From positions 5,913,633 to 5,977,632 of the forward strand of contig CM035808.1 in NCBI GenBank assembly GCA_020466095.1: a DNA stretch of 64,000 nucleotides, given 5' to 3'. The position numbers and the translations under genes were made by a program. The stretch is from Chlorops oryzae. Taxonomy: Eukaryota; Arthropoda; Insecta; Diptera; Chloropidae. Shown one piece after another: positions 10,434 through 23,265 of this stretch. Numbering within the stretch: the first letter of the stretch is position 1; each line of letters opens with the position of its first letter. Under the pieces are notes generated by a model. The model searched no databases. It worked only from the letters and a program-made list of their open reading frames with translations, and was not told where the DNA came from.

Positions 10434-10472
10434 AGCAGAGTGGCGCAGTGGAAGCGTGCTGGGCCCATAACC
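10434..10472 (-). other. Primer binding site of the 5' LTR, full 39-nt half-tRNA copy
   Basis: The same 39 nt as at 10250-10288, directly adjoining the 5' LTR. In element sense the LTR is followed by GGTTATGGGCCCAG, the copia-type primer site pairing with the cleaved end of initiator tRNA-Met. The match continues to the tRNA's 5' terminus and then stops, before the leader sequence. Confidence 0.88.
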
Positions 10473-10646
10473 TATTACGGGAAAATTATTTGTTGTTAAA
10501 AACGTGAGTTTTCAGTATGGTTATACAAACGGAAGTGCGTTTTTATTTTGACATTTCATATATGTACATTTTCATCTTGCACGACATGGTTGCATTTACA
10601 TTGCTGATAAATACAGTTCAGTATAAAATATTACATTCATTCAACA
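10473..10646 (-). repeat. 5' LTR of the copia-type element
   Basis: 174 bp, paired with 7391-7564. On + it ends in TTCATTCAACA and is followed by the GAATG duplication. Confidence 0.92.
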
Positions 10647-10651
10647 GAATG
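10647..10651. repeat. Target-site duplication of the copia-type element (right)
   Basis: GAATG, identical to 7386-7390. Confidence 0.85.
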
Positions 10652-13174
10652 TGTGTCTACGGCTTGCCTTTTCCATAAATGTCAGAAACCTCGGGCTACT
10701 TAGTTCTCATGTATGAATGAATGTACGATATCATAGCAGAAATTGTGGGGAGAAATGCTTTCACAAGAATGCGAGAGACACATATGCGAGTCTTCGTGAT
10801 AAATAGCAAAGGTAAATAAAAGTCCAATGTCTGGAAATGTTTTCAGTAGAAGAAATAATATCGAGGAAATAAATTAGAAAATTGACTTAAAAGCCAAGAG
10901 TCAAGTTTCTCGTCTCAGTCGTAAATCTTCTTTTTGTTTTATAGAAGATGAGAAATAATTTTTTCTTTGTGAGGCTTTTCATGTCCAAATCACAGGTGGG
11001 ACGGCTTTGCTAGCTTCAGAATAGAATAAAAAAAAAAACATGTTTAAGCTTCATAGAAGGAGGAATCCTAGAACTTCATTTACGTGGTAAAATCTTGCTT
11101 CAGAACTTCGAGGATAGAAAGTCTTTTATCATTGGAAGACAGTTGGAATAAATTTATAAGAGAATCTAAGAGATGAGGGATCATTAAATAGGTGAAGGCA
11201 AAATGCTTCCATTTTGCTTTTCTATCAATAAATAAATTTCTCATTATCCTTCCCCAAATAATCCCAGAGCAGAGATCAACCAAAAAAGTATTTCCAAAAC
11301 AAAGTTTATCTTTTTCTCTTTTGAAACTTTTTCTAAACTCACCAAAACTAAAATCGCCGAAAACTTTCTCCATGCATTTTTTTTTTTTTTGTGTCCTTTT
11401 TCTATCCTTTGCTCTGTTTAACGAAAAACGCTAGTTTCGAAAATCTTGTTAAATTTCAAATTGCAAAGCGCATCAAATTGGATTATCTTCTTGAAAATTT
11501 TTGCTACAACGTTGCAACTAATTTCAGCACGCAGTTAGTTTGATGTACGTACAAAGTGTTTTAAAAAATTCATCTAAGCATCTTTCTTCATTGGAAAGTT
11601 GTAAAACGTAATTAATGAAAGTGTTTTTAACAAGTGAAAAAAGAGGGGGGAAAATTGAGAAAACGATTTTTCCGCAAACTTCACAGTTCTGCTGTTCCCA
11701 GTCGCAGCTGCTCGCCATTGCTCTCTGAATGCAGTATGAATTCCATCGCATTATGGTCATCCGTGGAAGGGAGGTTAGAAGGGAGGATGCATGAACGGCA
11801 AATTTTATGCTGCTCTGGACATTGTTAAAGACTTAATTAGCAAAATTTAATTATTATAGTGTTTGAGCTGCTGGTTGGTGGTGGTCGCACTGCTGCTGCC
11901 TGCCTTCCGTCATAATTCAACAATGATTTCATCTTAGCATAGCTCACCCTCTCGACGGATGTATTTTAAGCGCATTCAATGAAAGGTTTATCCTTTTTCA
12001 ATGCTCTGTAATTTAATAGATTCAGAATTATCGATCCTTTCTGTTAATAGTATGTGTATAGGTCAGTCATTCAGGAATGTTGATTAACGAGAGAGAATAA
12101 TGGTGGTGCATTCTTGTTGGAAGTTAATCAGGATTGGCATCAGTTTTTATCTCTTATTTTTTTTTTGTAATCAGAAATTGCTGATTGAAGCTTAAAACTA
12201 ATAAGATGCGAACTTAATTAAACAGCTCAGAGTTTTAAAGCTTTTATTTCATAGCAAAATATTGCAACTACTAATTTTAAGGTTCTATATTTAAATTTGA
12301 ATTTTCATACTTTCTCTCCTTTGACGCATCGTTTCTGCCTCAAATTTGCATTTTAATTCAAAAAGTTTTCAGGATTTTAGGTATGCCGAAACCGTAGTGT
12401 GTTTTTGATATGTTCCATCAGCACCTGCGGAAATAAAATGAAATGAATACCGTATCTTTCATGTGGAATTTAATATGTTACTGTCGGAAAAATTCACGTG
12501 AAATATTTTTCAGAATAGGGTTGATATTATAATGCTCAAAAATATTAATGAAATTATGAACAGAAAAAAGTATTTAGTTTTCAAATTTGGTGTCAGTGTT
12601 GATGTTTTTGATATTTGCAGTTGATTTTTTTGCAGTTGAATGAGTTTATCAGCGCCACCAGTCCAAGCATGCCCGGGGCCTAGATTGTGGCTTTCTATTT
12701 GGGAGAAAAGTGGGACCTGTAGTGGCTTTCAAAAAAGATTGTTAGTGAAATGTGATTGATTAATTTATTGGTGAGGTTATTAGGACATAAATTAAGCATA
12801 ATTGAAGCTTATTTCAAGAATAATTGAATCTAACTCTTCTGTAAAAAGGTTGGGTCACCAATTAAGTTCAATATATGTTTTCTATAACCACAAAAAAAAA
12901 TATTCTACAATGTTGACCACTAACCTCAGATATTTCCCATTAGAATTATATAGAAATTGTTTAACTTGAATGGTTGAAGGAAGCTATTGACCCTTCTTAC
13001 CCAGTGTCAAAAGTGCTGCTTACAGAAGGGATGAACCGCAACACACTTTGTAGGCAGTAATGCAAACGACTTCATATGCAATGCTAGTATACTTTTGTTT
13101 GTGTGTTTCCGTTTTTCAGAGTGAATGCCTGCCACCACCACACAAAGTAATCGGGGTTGTGTGGTGTTCATCCG
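10652..13174. other. Intergenic, nothing recognised
   Basis: AT-rich DNA. A slightly more GC-rich stretch near 11640-11900 has an open frame (11634-11828) with no recognisable domain. Confidence 0.4.
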
Positions 13175-13300
13175 GTAGGCTGCCGACAATTTCTTATACT
13201 TTACAAGCTATTAGTAGGCAGGTCGCCTACAATCTTGTATACTTTGTAAGCTATTGGTAGGCAGTTCGCCTACAATATTGTTTACTTTGTACGCGGTAGG
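13175..13300 (+). repeat. Tandem repeat, 39-43 bp unit with built-in hairpin
   Basis: Units begin at the GTAGGC boxes at 13175, 13214, 13257 and 13296. Two of them contain GTAGGC-5 nt-GCCTAC (13214-13230 and 13257-13273), a perfect 6-bp stem with a 5-nt loop. The rest of the unit is like ACAATCTTGTATACTTTGTAAGC. The first and last units are diverged. Confidence 0.75.
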
Positions 13301-16300
13301 CACTGTTGGCCGCTGAGTAATAATTGCAAGACGCCCTGGCTATATTATTGGCAGATAGATATAGTCGTATACAGGTTAGTCGAGAGGAGCTTAAAGACTC
13401 TGCCTCGAGTAATGTGCCAGGTGCAAGACTCGCAATGCGGAAATACGCGGACCCTGAATAAGTTTGCCTAGTTTTCCTTCTAACTGCAATGCTGCCAGGC
13501 GATATACATATTTCAAAAAAATTCTCCAACAATGGCTCAGTTCAATTTAATAAAATTTATTTGTAAGTAATTCAATGAATATTCATTTCTTTGCTCTGTT
13601 TATCCCATTCGTTTCAATCTTCTTAATTCAATCTCGAATCGAATGAAGTGCTCAACAATTTTCCCGCAATGCCCGCTCCATGCTTTAAACTTTCTTACCC
13701 AAAAAGAATTCTTTGCTTTGCTTCGTCTTTTCGTTCACACGACGTGATTCTTGAGCTTTTTCACCTTTTCGAATTTTCTACATATCATATTATTATGGCA
13801 AATCGCTTCAGAATGTTTTTTTTTTCTTTCTTTTTTTTACTTTTCACTTATTTTCTTTGCAAACATTTGCCTTTGCGCTTTTTGTTTTCATTGAAATTTG
13901 TTCTGTAGTTGTTTCACTGTGCATCCTTTTTCGTTTGTCATAGTATCGTCTGAAATTATCTTCGATCTCTTTTGCCTTTTGTTTTCTTTTCTTTTATTCC
14001 GGCAATTCGAATGCTTTTTGTGTGTTTTGCTTTATTTATTTTCTTTTCGTTCTGTAAAAGAAAGCTTAAAAAAAAAACTTAGAAAAAGACGTAAAACTTC
14101 ATTGTTACGTGTATCGACAAGGATTTATTGTGTTTGTATATTGAGGTTGATCTGTTTTCTTTGTATTTTATTTTGCTAAAGAGATTACTTTTAGGATATA
14201 TGTATGTATGTAGGTGCATAAAGAGAAATGGAGAAGGAGTTAAATGGAAATTGTTCAAATAAATTGAAAATTTTCTTTTTATATTAAATCAACGCACACA
14301 TACATATAAACACAGAAGGACAGTAGTCCGATTCGTTTACGTTTTCTCTTGTCATATTTTATAGACAGAAATTTTTATTCATTTTGACTGATTGTGTCAT
14401 GTACGATGTCACCTATCACCGGATCAAGAGGCAAGCCGCCGCCGCCGCCCACTCAACGGTATTAAATTTGTTAACATAATTCCCTTCAGTTCGCTACCGT
14501 TGCTTACATGAGCTGCCATTAAAATTTTATGTTTTCAAGAATACGATGAATTCTCATCTCAAGTCCTGGCGACGACGACGACGACGATGACGACTTACTA
14601 CTGTGTGCAAAAGAAGAAAAGTTTTTTACGTCTCGCTAAGAAAAATTGCATGTCTGTTCTTCTTGATAAACCAAAAGTTTGTGAGGATAACAAAACTGAA
14701 AAGTTTTCATATTGTTCTGCATAGCCTCTTGAGGCTAAGACGACAATAACAAAAGAATAAAGTCCATTTGTAATAGGAAAAAAAGACATAACATTATGAA
14801 AAAATGCTTCTTATGAGATATGTCTTTTCATATAGTTTTACAAAATTAATGCTCCTTCGTAGTAAGGGGTGGTGGGTGGGAATCCCCCTAAATGGTTGAA
14901 TATGTAGTCCTGTGGATTTAACATTTAAAGGAAGCATCTGCAGTGGAGGCCTAAAGTCATCGGTCCATTCCCCATCGATGATAATAAAATTATGCTTGAA
15001 AATTTTTTTTTAAGACAGTCATCATTCGGAGTCAGGACAATAATCGCATGCGATCATATGACAATTTACAATGGGAACAATACAAGAAGCTCCACACCAG
15101 TTTGATTTTATTGATGATGGCAATCGCGCAATTAACAGTGACATAGGAATCGACAAATTGATTCCAACAAGAATTCGCCCCAGTTACATGTCCCAAAGCG
15201 GACTCCGTTTGACCAATAAAAAATTATCACTTGGGAATATAGAATGACAAGATATTGTAGAGGTAACCAGAAGAATGAGGAGAATACTTATTGCTCGACC
15301 TGGAAAAGGCTTCAAATCCGAGGTGCCTAAACGCTGTGTAAGTAATATGTGCATAGGTATTGTGCTGCCGGACATTAAACGGCCTTTGGGAACTCATCCA
15401 AGGACTCATTAGAAAGTGGCCTGTGACCTTTTGATACAACCTGTCCTCCTCGTAAAAAGTGATGCCATAAAGAAATCGAATCGAGATCTGTTACTAAACT
15501 TTAAATGCTCAAGTAATGACAATTCAATGATGGAAATAGTAAAAGGCAGTGGTGGGTGGGAAAACCTTTTTGCATGTAAGGGCAAAATGGCAATTTTCTA
15601 TAATGAATGTGACCTTTTGCTTTCAGCTTTATTGCTTTGTGGATTCCATAGACTAGTTCTTTTGAAATTTTTATTGTAGTTAGATTTTTCAATGGAATAA
15701 GAGACAATTTGGATAATGGGATTATTTTTCTATTAAATAAGGGAATTTCTACATCTTGTTTGCTGTTTGTTAGTTTGTTCTGTATAAATCCACCTTATAT
15801 GATCATACGGACAAATCGTTTTCATAGCCGTCAATCACATTCCGAGAAGTATGCAACATTTTTTGAAATTTGGGATTTTGATGGATGTTACGGCGACTTA
15901 TGGGGTGGTTATAAGAAAAAACTCCTTTTTCGTGTATTTTGGTAACATAGTCTGACTTCTGGAACAGCAAAAAAAAAATCGTCATACAAAAATAAATTTC
16001 CACGAGAGTGTCTATTTTGGCAAAATCGTCTGAAAGAATATTTTAAAATTTTCTTTGAATAATTCAACAAATAACTTCTAAATAAAAAATTCCCGGGAGT
16101 TTTTCTCCTGATTTTTTTTTCTACAGAAAAAAATGGGAATAATATCTAAACTATGAGTTATTTACTAAGAAAAACAGTGTAATGAAACCTTTTCTTAAAA
16201 ATATTCGAAGTTCTTGCTCCCTTCATACATATTTCCTTCTCAGTGTGTTTAGAAAAGCAGAATTTTTTCCAAGTCTGCACGGAAAAACTCCCGCAGAATA

Positions 16301-16979
16301 TTTAGAATCGGGCTGGGCTGTAGGTGGTATATTTTGGATTTTTGCATCATCATTCTATGGTTATTCAGTTTTAATACTAATAATGGTCTCTTTAATAAAA
16401 ACTAATAAATCAGGCTCTATTTCAAGGATATCTGGCAAATCCAGAAGTATCCCAAGCATAAATTGCCGAAGCGTCATTAAAAATTTTTAAACAATTTTAA
16501 GAATTTTTCACCCCATTCGATGCTCCTAGCAATGTGCTTTACAGAACATTCATGAATCGCAAAGCGTTTCCACAGCAGCAATACATTATTTTATTTTATT
16601 TTAAATTAAAAAAAAAAAAAAACTATAAACAGGTTTTCATAAATAGGTTTAGTTTAAGGTTTTCAAAATCAAAATATATATTTTACACTAATAAACAATT
16701 GTTCATAATTGTAATAAATTAAAATTAGATGTGTTCATTCAATGATGTCATATTTTAAAAGTTTTCGTTGCTTGTATGGAATATTGTAAAATTTGTGTAA
16801 TGAAGTAATAGTGTTTTGTTCTTGTAGATGTTCGAGATGATGCTCTACAAGAAAGCGAAATATTGAAAATAAATAATACATAAAAATATGTATGTTTATT
16901 TTGACCTTAAGCTCGAAAAGAACACAATGTATTTGTAAAAATTAATTAATTAATTAAAGTTATAAAATCTATTTGCGAA
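13301..16979. other. Non-coding, nothing firmly recognised
   Basis: Contains a GAC/GAT triplet run (14570-14595) and AT-rich DNA. A region near 15000-15440 has somewhat higher GC and short open frames on both strands but no family I can name. Confidence 0.35.
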
Positions 16980-17031
16980 ACCGTGGTATTTTGTATTCAA
17001 AAATCTGGCACTTTTGCCACGATACCACGGT
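16980..17031. repeat. Nested inverted repeat (cruciform-capable)
   Basis: ACCGTGGTAT at 16980-16989 is mirrored by ATACCACGGT at 17022-17031. Inside the loop TGGCA/TGCCA (17006-17019) forms a second small stem. No function assigned. Confidence 0.5.
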
Positions 17032-20000
17032 CTCGTGAATAGGCCTATAATTTTTTTTCCTATGTTTTCGATTTACCTGCCGCTTACTCAACTTTTAAAT
17101 CAACTTAATTTCTAAATTATCACCATCCTTTCATATTGAAAACTTAACTTAAAGTGCACGAGGGCAGTGCCTCGACTACATACATATCCTGGACACTAAC
17201 AGAAGGTATTGCCCCAGAGCAATAAAATTTGGCACGGACGATTCTAGTGCAATTTTAAAAATTTCTAAAAATTTTGAAGCACTGGGTAACGTCTGGATTT
17301 GCCCATATTGAAGGAATATAGAGCCAACCACATACAATCTTCAATATACGGACATACCAGGGGTTTTTCCTTAAACGTGTATTTTCCTCGAAAACCTCAA
17401 AAACTCGAAAACCAAGAATTTAATGAATGAAATTTTTTAAGAAAAATTCTACATTTTTCGGCTTTTTCAATATTTTCAATTTTATGGGAATACCTTAACT
17501 ATATTTTACACTCATACAATGCAAATCGTCATTTCTAAATTTAAATAAAATTAAAAATTAAGAACGACACACTTCTCCGTTCACAATGGATTCCATTATT
17601 TTTCAAATCTTCCATTTTGAGCATCGGACGTACGAAAATCTCTGTCTGTTCTTGACAAGTATATTTTTATTTTTTATTTTTTTTGGTATTTGGTTTTTCT
17701 TAGAAAATGCCTTTCAATGAATGTGTTTTAAAATGTTTTAGTTTTGATCGTCTCAAAAACATTCGCACGATAAGCCTAATGGTCAACAAATTGTGATTGT
17801 AGACATTCCCCTCCCAGTGGTTTTGTTTAAGTGTGACACATGCACGGCAATAGGGATGAATGTTTCGGTACATATGAAAGGATACCGGGAAAAATATACA
17901 TATGAGAGAGAGCATATCATACGAGTGGAAAGCTGAAATTTAGGTCAACATTGTTTTGTAAAATTTCAAAATCCATTTTGATGTATTCATTAGTTTTGTA
18001 ACGAATTTGTTGTTCGATGCTCTTGAATGATAAATGTGGTCGGGCATACACAGATGGATGTCAAGTGTGTGATGTGAGATCCAAAGTGCAATTTGATACA
18101 TTTTGAATAAATTTATTCAATTTGGCTCAAAAGTAATTAAAAACACATCTGAAAGAGTAAATAATTGAATAGTTTTTGCTTAACCTAATTGGTTTTTTTT
18201 ATATTTTTTGTTTAGAAATAAACTCGGAAAAAACAAAAAATAATTTTAAAAAATGTCGCAAAATGTTTGATAAAAAATTCATTATGAGATAAAATGTGGG
18301 TAATTCACTGGAGAAATATCATGTAGTAGAAAGTGATCGAATGGAGTTCAACTATTGGGGTGCTCGATTCTAGTTGTGTGATCTGTTTACCTATCACTGG
18401 CCCATGAAAGCCGAGGGGGTCGAAGTGGTAATGATGAACCCGCAGCTGGTTTCGAAATCTATCGTATCAGCTGTCCACTTTCGGCTATCATTCTTTTTCT
18501 TCTTATTGATTCGTGAGTTTTCGAGGTGTTCGTGACAAATACACGTTTAAGGTAAAGCCCCCTCTTAGTATTGTGCGTAATTAAATTATAGATACTGCAT
18601 TACTGAAGATAATAATTTAATAAAATCACATATATTGGTTCCCTATAGCCCTCTTACAGCGCTTTCTGTTTAAGGGAGTGATGAAGTTTGTGTGTTGCAA
18701 TCAACTTCAAATCTTTTGTAATGTGCTTCAGACTTAAACCATACAGATTTTTTAATTGCCTTAAGGACACTGTTGGGAAAGTGTTGGTTTATCTGTCTGA
18801 TACACTCAGACGTACAATCCGAAAGTTCAGATCCGTAGTACAAAACTGGTCGTCGGACATGCACCTTCAGCTTCTTTTCGATCTACATAGCAGAATGTCG
18901 TCCAGGTAGCCTTTTTATTGAGATGAACTTAATATTGAGTCCTTGTATACAATTTTATAAATTTTTTTTGAAACCAAGGAAATTTCGAATCAAGTGTCAT
19001 GACCAAATATACGCAAATACAGCTGGCGTATGGAATTTTTTTTTTTTCACCATTTAAATCCCATCTAGAATTTTGAAGAGTTTTTTGAGAAGATTCATAT
19101 TCAAGTCTTATTTCGAGCCCCCTTGTTGGTTAAAAATTCATTGATCACATGAAAGATTAAAAGGAGACTCGAAAAGACTCTTAAATATATTTCAAAAAGG
19201 AATTCGTATTGAAATTACAAAAACAAAATCTAGAACAATCGCTAATTAATCACGTAGGAGGATTGAAATATGAGCGTTCAACTTGTTGCTAAGATATATT
19301 TCACTCAATATCAGACCAATTTTTTGTGGAATTTGTCTTTGAAGTCATAAACGAAAAAAAAAAATCTGACTTTCAATTTGGCAAAAATGCTGTCGATGGG
19401 TGAGTACATGACTAGAAAACGAGAGGCCTTCTTTTTTCCCCCTTTAACAACATCATTTCGACAAATTCTTTTTCCCAAGAATTTCATATTTAATCGAAAA
19501 GATTTCAGGTGAAACAAAGTCAATTATTAATATTATTTTTTTTTAAACATAAGCATCTCCAACAAATATGAGGTTTTTTATGGGATTATGTGCTACACAA
19601 GAGCAAATATACTGATATAATTTAAAACCTTACCAAAAATGACTGAAAATGTGGTTCGTGTGAAAAAAAAATGTTTTCCCCTTTAGTTTAAATTTATTTT
19701 ATTTGTCCCTCTCTTCAACTTTTTCGTTTCGAAAGCAAATATTAAATAACTTTATAAAGTTTTTACGAAAAAAAAAAATAAAAAAAATTTGTTAGCTCTA
19801 TTTTCATTCAGTTATTTTGCAACCGCAAATGTAAACACTTTCGTCGCACAAATTTCATAAAAGCCAACATGCAACTACGCTTACGTACACAAATGCATTT
19901 ATTTTACACACACGCAGTCATACACATGCACACGCATGCATTAAATGAAAACTGTTGTGATGTCACTTTCATGCAAATTAAGTGCTTGATTGGTGTGGTT

Positions 20001-21440
20001 TACAACTTTATCTATGATCCTACTTGAAGCACAATCTACCTTCACTCGGAATAACTTTTGAGAAATAACTAAAAGCTCATAAACACACTTGTGTACTTGC
20101 TGTACTCTTAATTGAATGGAGCGCTCATAAATTGGCTTTGCTCGAAACCAAAATTATGAAATTCCACTTTCGAATTCGCTTTTGTGAAAAGAGGATCCAA
20201 ATTAATGGAATTAAATTTTGATAATTTAAACCTTTGTTAATTCTCAAATTATATGAACACTTAAAACCAATTCAGCATTGTTTCTTGAGTCCTTTCCAGC
20301 GTTCTCACTTGTCAACTGAGATGTCGGTTTGAAATCCCTCACCGAATAAAATTCTTATCTCCTAAAGTGCTTTCAAAAAAAAAAAACAAGTAATAAAAAA
20401 AAATTCAGTAAAATAGAAACTGATTTTCTGATTAATTACTTTGACATTTGAATTTTGATTTGCCATTGAAATTCCCTGAAGAAAAGTCGCATTAAACCTC
20501 TTTAATAAATCAATGTTAAAATTTACTTCTATTGGGACCTTAAATTAATTGCTGTTTCTCTCATTGAAACGAATTCTGTGCGACAACTTTTTCAGTTATA
20601 GAATTGTTAATTATGTATAGATGAAACCGCACAGACCCAGCGAAATTTCCGTGGTAGATATTAATTGGATTTTCATGCGAATTCAATTCAAAATGAGAAC
20701 AAATGCGGATCTTAGCCATTTCAAATTTCCAAGGAAGTGCTGCAAAGCTTTACTTTGAAGGATTTCAAGAAATGATCAGCTTGTGATTTTTCCCTTGTGT
20801 AAATCATAAATTTCGGTCAGGGCTGAGCCGTTGTCTTGTAAGCACGAAATGTTGTCAGCTTTATTTAAAATATATGTTATGATTTCATTAGAAAGTGAAA
20901 ATAAGTAGCTCAAGGCAAAGTTGGATTCAAAGTCGTATTAAAATGACTCCGAGAAAAATGTTATGATGGCGGGTAGATGTTGAAGATTACAAAAAAAGCT
21001 TGCAATTAAAAAAGAGATCCTCTTAAGAAGTATTTCCGTTGCCATCCATATTACAATTCTTTGTGATAGAAGTTCTTATAATTATGTATAAGAACTACAA
21101 AACAATTATATGGAGAATTATAGCTTTTCATATGACTTGATGAAAGATAAACGCGCTTTATGAGTGATGAATTGAATAAATGGCTAAACACAAGACAAAG
21201 CCTTTTATGAGCTTTTCATATTAATAAGGTTATTCAGTAAAAGCTTTTATGAGGAAATACACCGTGCTGTAAGATTTTGAAAATTAAAGAGTGTTGAATG
21301 AAGAGGAGCCTTTATATGAATTTATGTAACCAGTAGAGGCTCTATAAAGGAGTTCAAGAGACCGGAAAGAATTTGTCATTCGTTATGTGGAGAAAAAAGG
21401 AAATTAATGGTAGCGAAAAAACCTTAAGAAGAATGTTCGA
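17032..21440. other. Intergenic, nothing recognised
   Basis: AT-rich DNA. No ORF with recognisable domains and no element with both ends visible. Confidence 0.4.
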
Positions 21441-21490
21441 TAAAGGGAGAAATTCATTTTAGAGGAGTTCGTTATAGAGAGTTTCAACTG
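21441..21490. repeat. Right-end fragment of the pogo-like repeat family
   Basis: The segment ends GTTATAGAGAGTTTCAACTG followed by TA, one base different in the terminal 15 nt from the right terminus of the element at 56081-57027. No matching left end was seen upstream. Confidence 0.5.
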
Positions 21491-21521
21491 TATATAATTT
21501 TGGTATTTTTCCCATTGTTGT

Positions 21522-21834
21522 ACGCTGGGGATGGACGTCTAAGCGAAGACTACAAATAAGAATGCCATTGAATTCAGTTTATTGAAGTCCTTTTTCTTCT
21601 TATATATAGCAATCCTATTCTGGCTTACTTAACTGCCCTAACCCCTAGCTACACTGAGATCCACACTTTGTCGTCCTGGCTCGTAAGTAGGTGCGCCAAA
21701 GTTGAGATCTCATTAGATTTTCGATTCCAAACTGCAAGTCCTCTTCCATAGATCGAAGCTCCGCTTAAATATATCAATATTGCCGATCTAGCAATATTGG
21801 CTATTGATTGATTTCATCAGCATGACTTTGAACT
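21522..21834 (-). repeat. Probable 3' LTR of a Gypsy-type element
   Basis: Read on the minus strand, a purine tract (GGCAGGGGAAG, near 21835) follows the upstream ORF's stop. Then come a TATATAA box, AATAAA about 30 nt further on, and an end like CAGCGTACAACA. That order (purine tract, promoter, poly(A) signal, CA end) fits an LTR. No second LTR was found in the window, so the boundaries are approximate. Confidence 0.4.
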
Positions 21835-21850
21835 TCCCCTGCCGGTGTGC

Positions 21851-22465
21851 CTACGTTGCACTTGTTGTTGCACCTGGCTCTTGTTGTTCTGTTGACCGGC
21901 TTGTAACTTCTTTTGTACGTCGCGTTGATTGCCCTTCTCGATCGCCTGTTGTTGTTGTTGCCAATTGCTGTGTTTCTATTGTTGATGTAGGTCTGCCTTT
22001 AAAGACGTTGAACCCCTTATGCCGTTGCTTATTACTGACTTGCTTGTTCGTGGTCTTTCGTCTTTTCCCCCGCTTGCCCTTTCCTCTGGTCGGCGTTGTG
22101 TCAAGTTTTGGTACCGGTGATCGGTGTGCTTGTTTACGTAATTGTTGCGTTCTAATGTTGTTGTTGTTTTTTGCTCGCATTCTCAAGTCAACGATAGTCC
22201 ATCCGCTTTTCTGTCGGCGTAGTCTTTGTTTATTGCCTTTTCGTTTCACCTTGAACTTCTCGTGGCACGCTGTTGTTGTTGTTACTGAAGGGTATCGGAT
22301 TTCAAGCTTGGTGTTGAGTCGTCGAATTCCTCTGAATTTTCGTACTTTCGGTTTGGTGCTGGCAACGTGACTTTGGAGTGTGACGTGACGCTTTTGACTC
22401 AAAACACTATTCAAGTAACTGACGATTACGTCCCAATTTCTATATGAATTGTGGGCATAACACAA
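21851..22465 (-). CDS. C-terminal ORF fragment of a probable LTR retroelement
   Basis: A 204-codon minus-strand frame, very basic and rich in Thr, Gln and Asn (GKGKRGKRRK, and runs of NNN and TTTT), starting MCYAHNSYRNWDV. I recognise no catalytic domain. Its stop at 21851 lies just upstream of the purine tract and presumed LTR, which suggests the tail of a retroelement polyprotein. The + strand frame over the same bases (21804-22370) is its shadow. The frame has no internal stop but is unsupported beyond its context. Confidence 0.35.
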   Translation of the reverse strand: MCYAHNSYRNWDVIVSYLNSVLSQKRHVTLQSHVASTKPKVRKFRGIRRLNTKLEIRYPSVTTTTACHEKFKVKRKGNKQRLRRQKSGWTIVDLRMRAKNNNNIRTQQLRKQAHRSPVPKLDTTPTRGKGKRGKRRKTTNKQVSNKQRHKGFNVFKGRPTSTIETQQLATTTTGDREGQSTRRTKEVTSRSTEQQEPGATTSAT

Positions 22466-23265
22466 AGAAATTTCGCCAAAAATTTATTGAAAACACCGAG
22501 CATAAAATGGGCTAGAACGAGGTGCAACCTACTTGCACTTACGACTTCCTCCTAATGTAGAGAATTTCATAAAGGAAACTAATCTTACTCTAGAGAGTTG
22601 CATTAAGGCAGACAAAAAGACGGGCAGCAAGATTGGTCGAACCTTCTAGTGACACTTTTGTAAATTGGTATGTCAAATTGAAGCTACGCTCAATAATAGT
22701 CGGCCAAAACCGAGTTAAGATTTTTCCCTTGATTTCATGTCATTTTTTCAATTTAACTCTTCTCAGTTAAGTGTTATACCTATCTTTTAAGATTTAAGAA
22801 TGCATATCGTAAAATGTGAGGAACAGAACAAATTAAAATCGGAAGAGTTTATTGTGAAATTAAAAGAAAATTATAATTTTTTTTTATTTTTCGTTTGATT
22901 TGCATTTCAGTAAATAGTAACTTTATTTGCTGGTTGGATGACATCGTAATGTAAATATATGACGTTATGTGTGTGCTATTCAGTATGCAATATCACGTCT
23001 GAGCTTAGTGGAGTTTTATGGCCCATTTGCGCATTTGTAGGTCACAAACAAACGGAAACAGAAGAATTCTAGTTGAATTAAGCTCAACTGCAATTTTAAG
23101 TTTCCCCACCACGTAGATTCATGCTAACAATTATATGTATGTACATGCTTCTCTTTATATTGCTTGTGAAAATCCCAGTAAGGAAAGTCGTTGCGATAAC
23201 GTCGATGACTTCAAAGTGACATTGAATCCGGAAAGCATTACATTGCGTAAAGCCAATCATATCTC
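22466..23265. other. Intergenic, nothing recognised
   Basis: AT-rich. May include upstream remains of the retroelement on the minus strand, but no motif is visible. Confidence 0.35.

Larger units (their letters stand above)
7391..10646 (-). mobile_element. Copia-type LTR retrotransposon, young, lacking gag and protease
   Basis: A 3256-bp insertion flanked by GAATG duplications, oriented on the minus strand. Order in element sense: 5' LTR (10646-10473), primer site (10472-10434), about 100 nt of leader or gag remnant (10433-10334), a second copy of the last 45 nt of the LTR (10333-10289), a second primer site (10288-10250), then integrase core, reverse transcriptase and RNase H to a stop at 7737, a short 3' region and the 3' LTR (7564-7391). 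The LTRs are both 174 bp and differ at only one position that I can see, so insertion is recent. Copia elements are normally about 5 kb; gag, protease and the integrase N-terminal domain are missing. Probably not autonomous. Confidence 0.93.

Noticed and set aside
10250..10472. Two initiator tRNA-Met-like stretches as tRNA genes
   Set aside because: Only the 5' half (39 nt) is present, there is no T-arm or B box, and both adjoin LTR ends, so they are primer sites.
15071..15247. 58-codon + ORF starting MGTIQEAPHQFDF
   Set aside because: Looks mildly coding-like, but has no recognised family, splice context or promoter; may be TE debris.
18670..18864. Minus ORF with HVRRPVLYYGSEL, recalling LINE C-terminal LYGSE motifs
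   Set aside because: The resemblance is limited to a few residues with no neighbouring LINE motifs.
21804..22370. 188-codon + strand ORF
   Set aside because: Shadow of the minus-strand retroelement ORF; Cys/Val/Leu-rich antisense translation with no motif.
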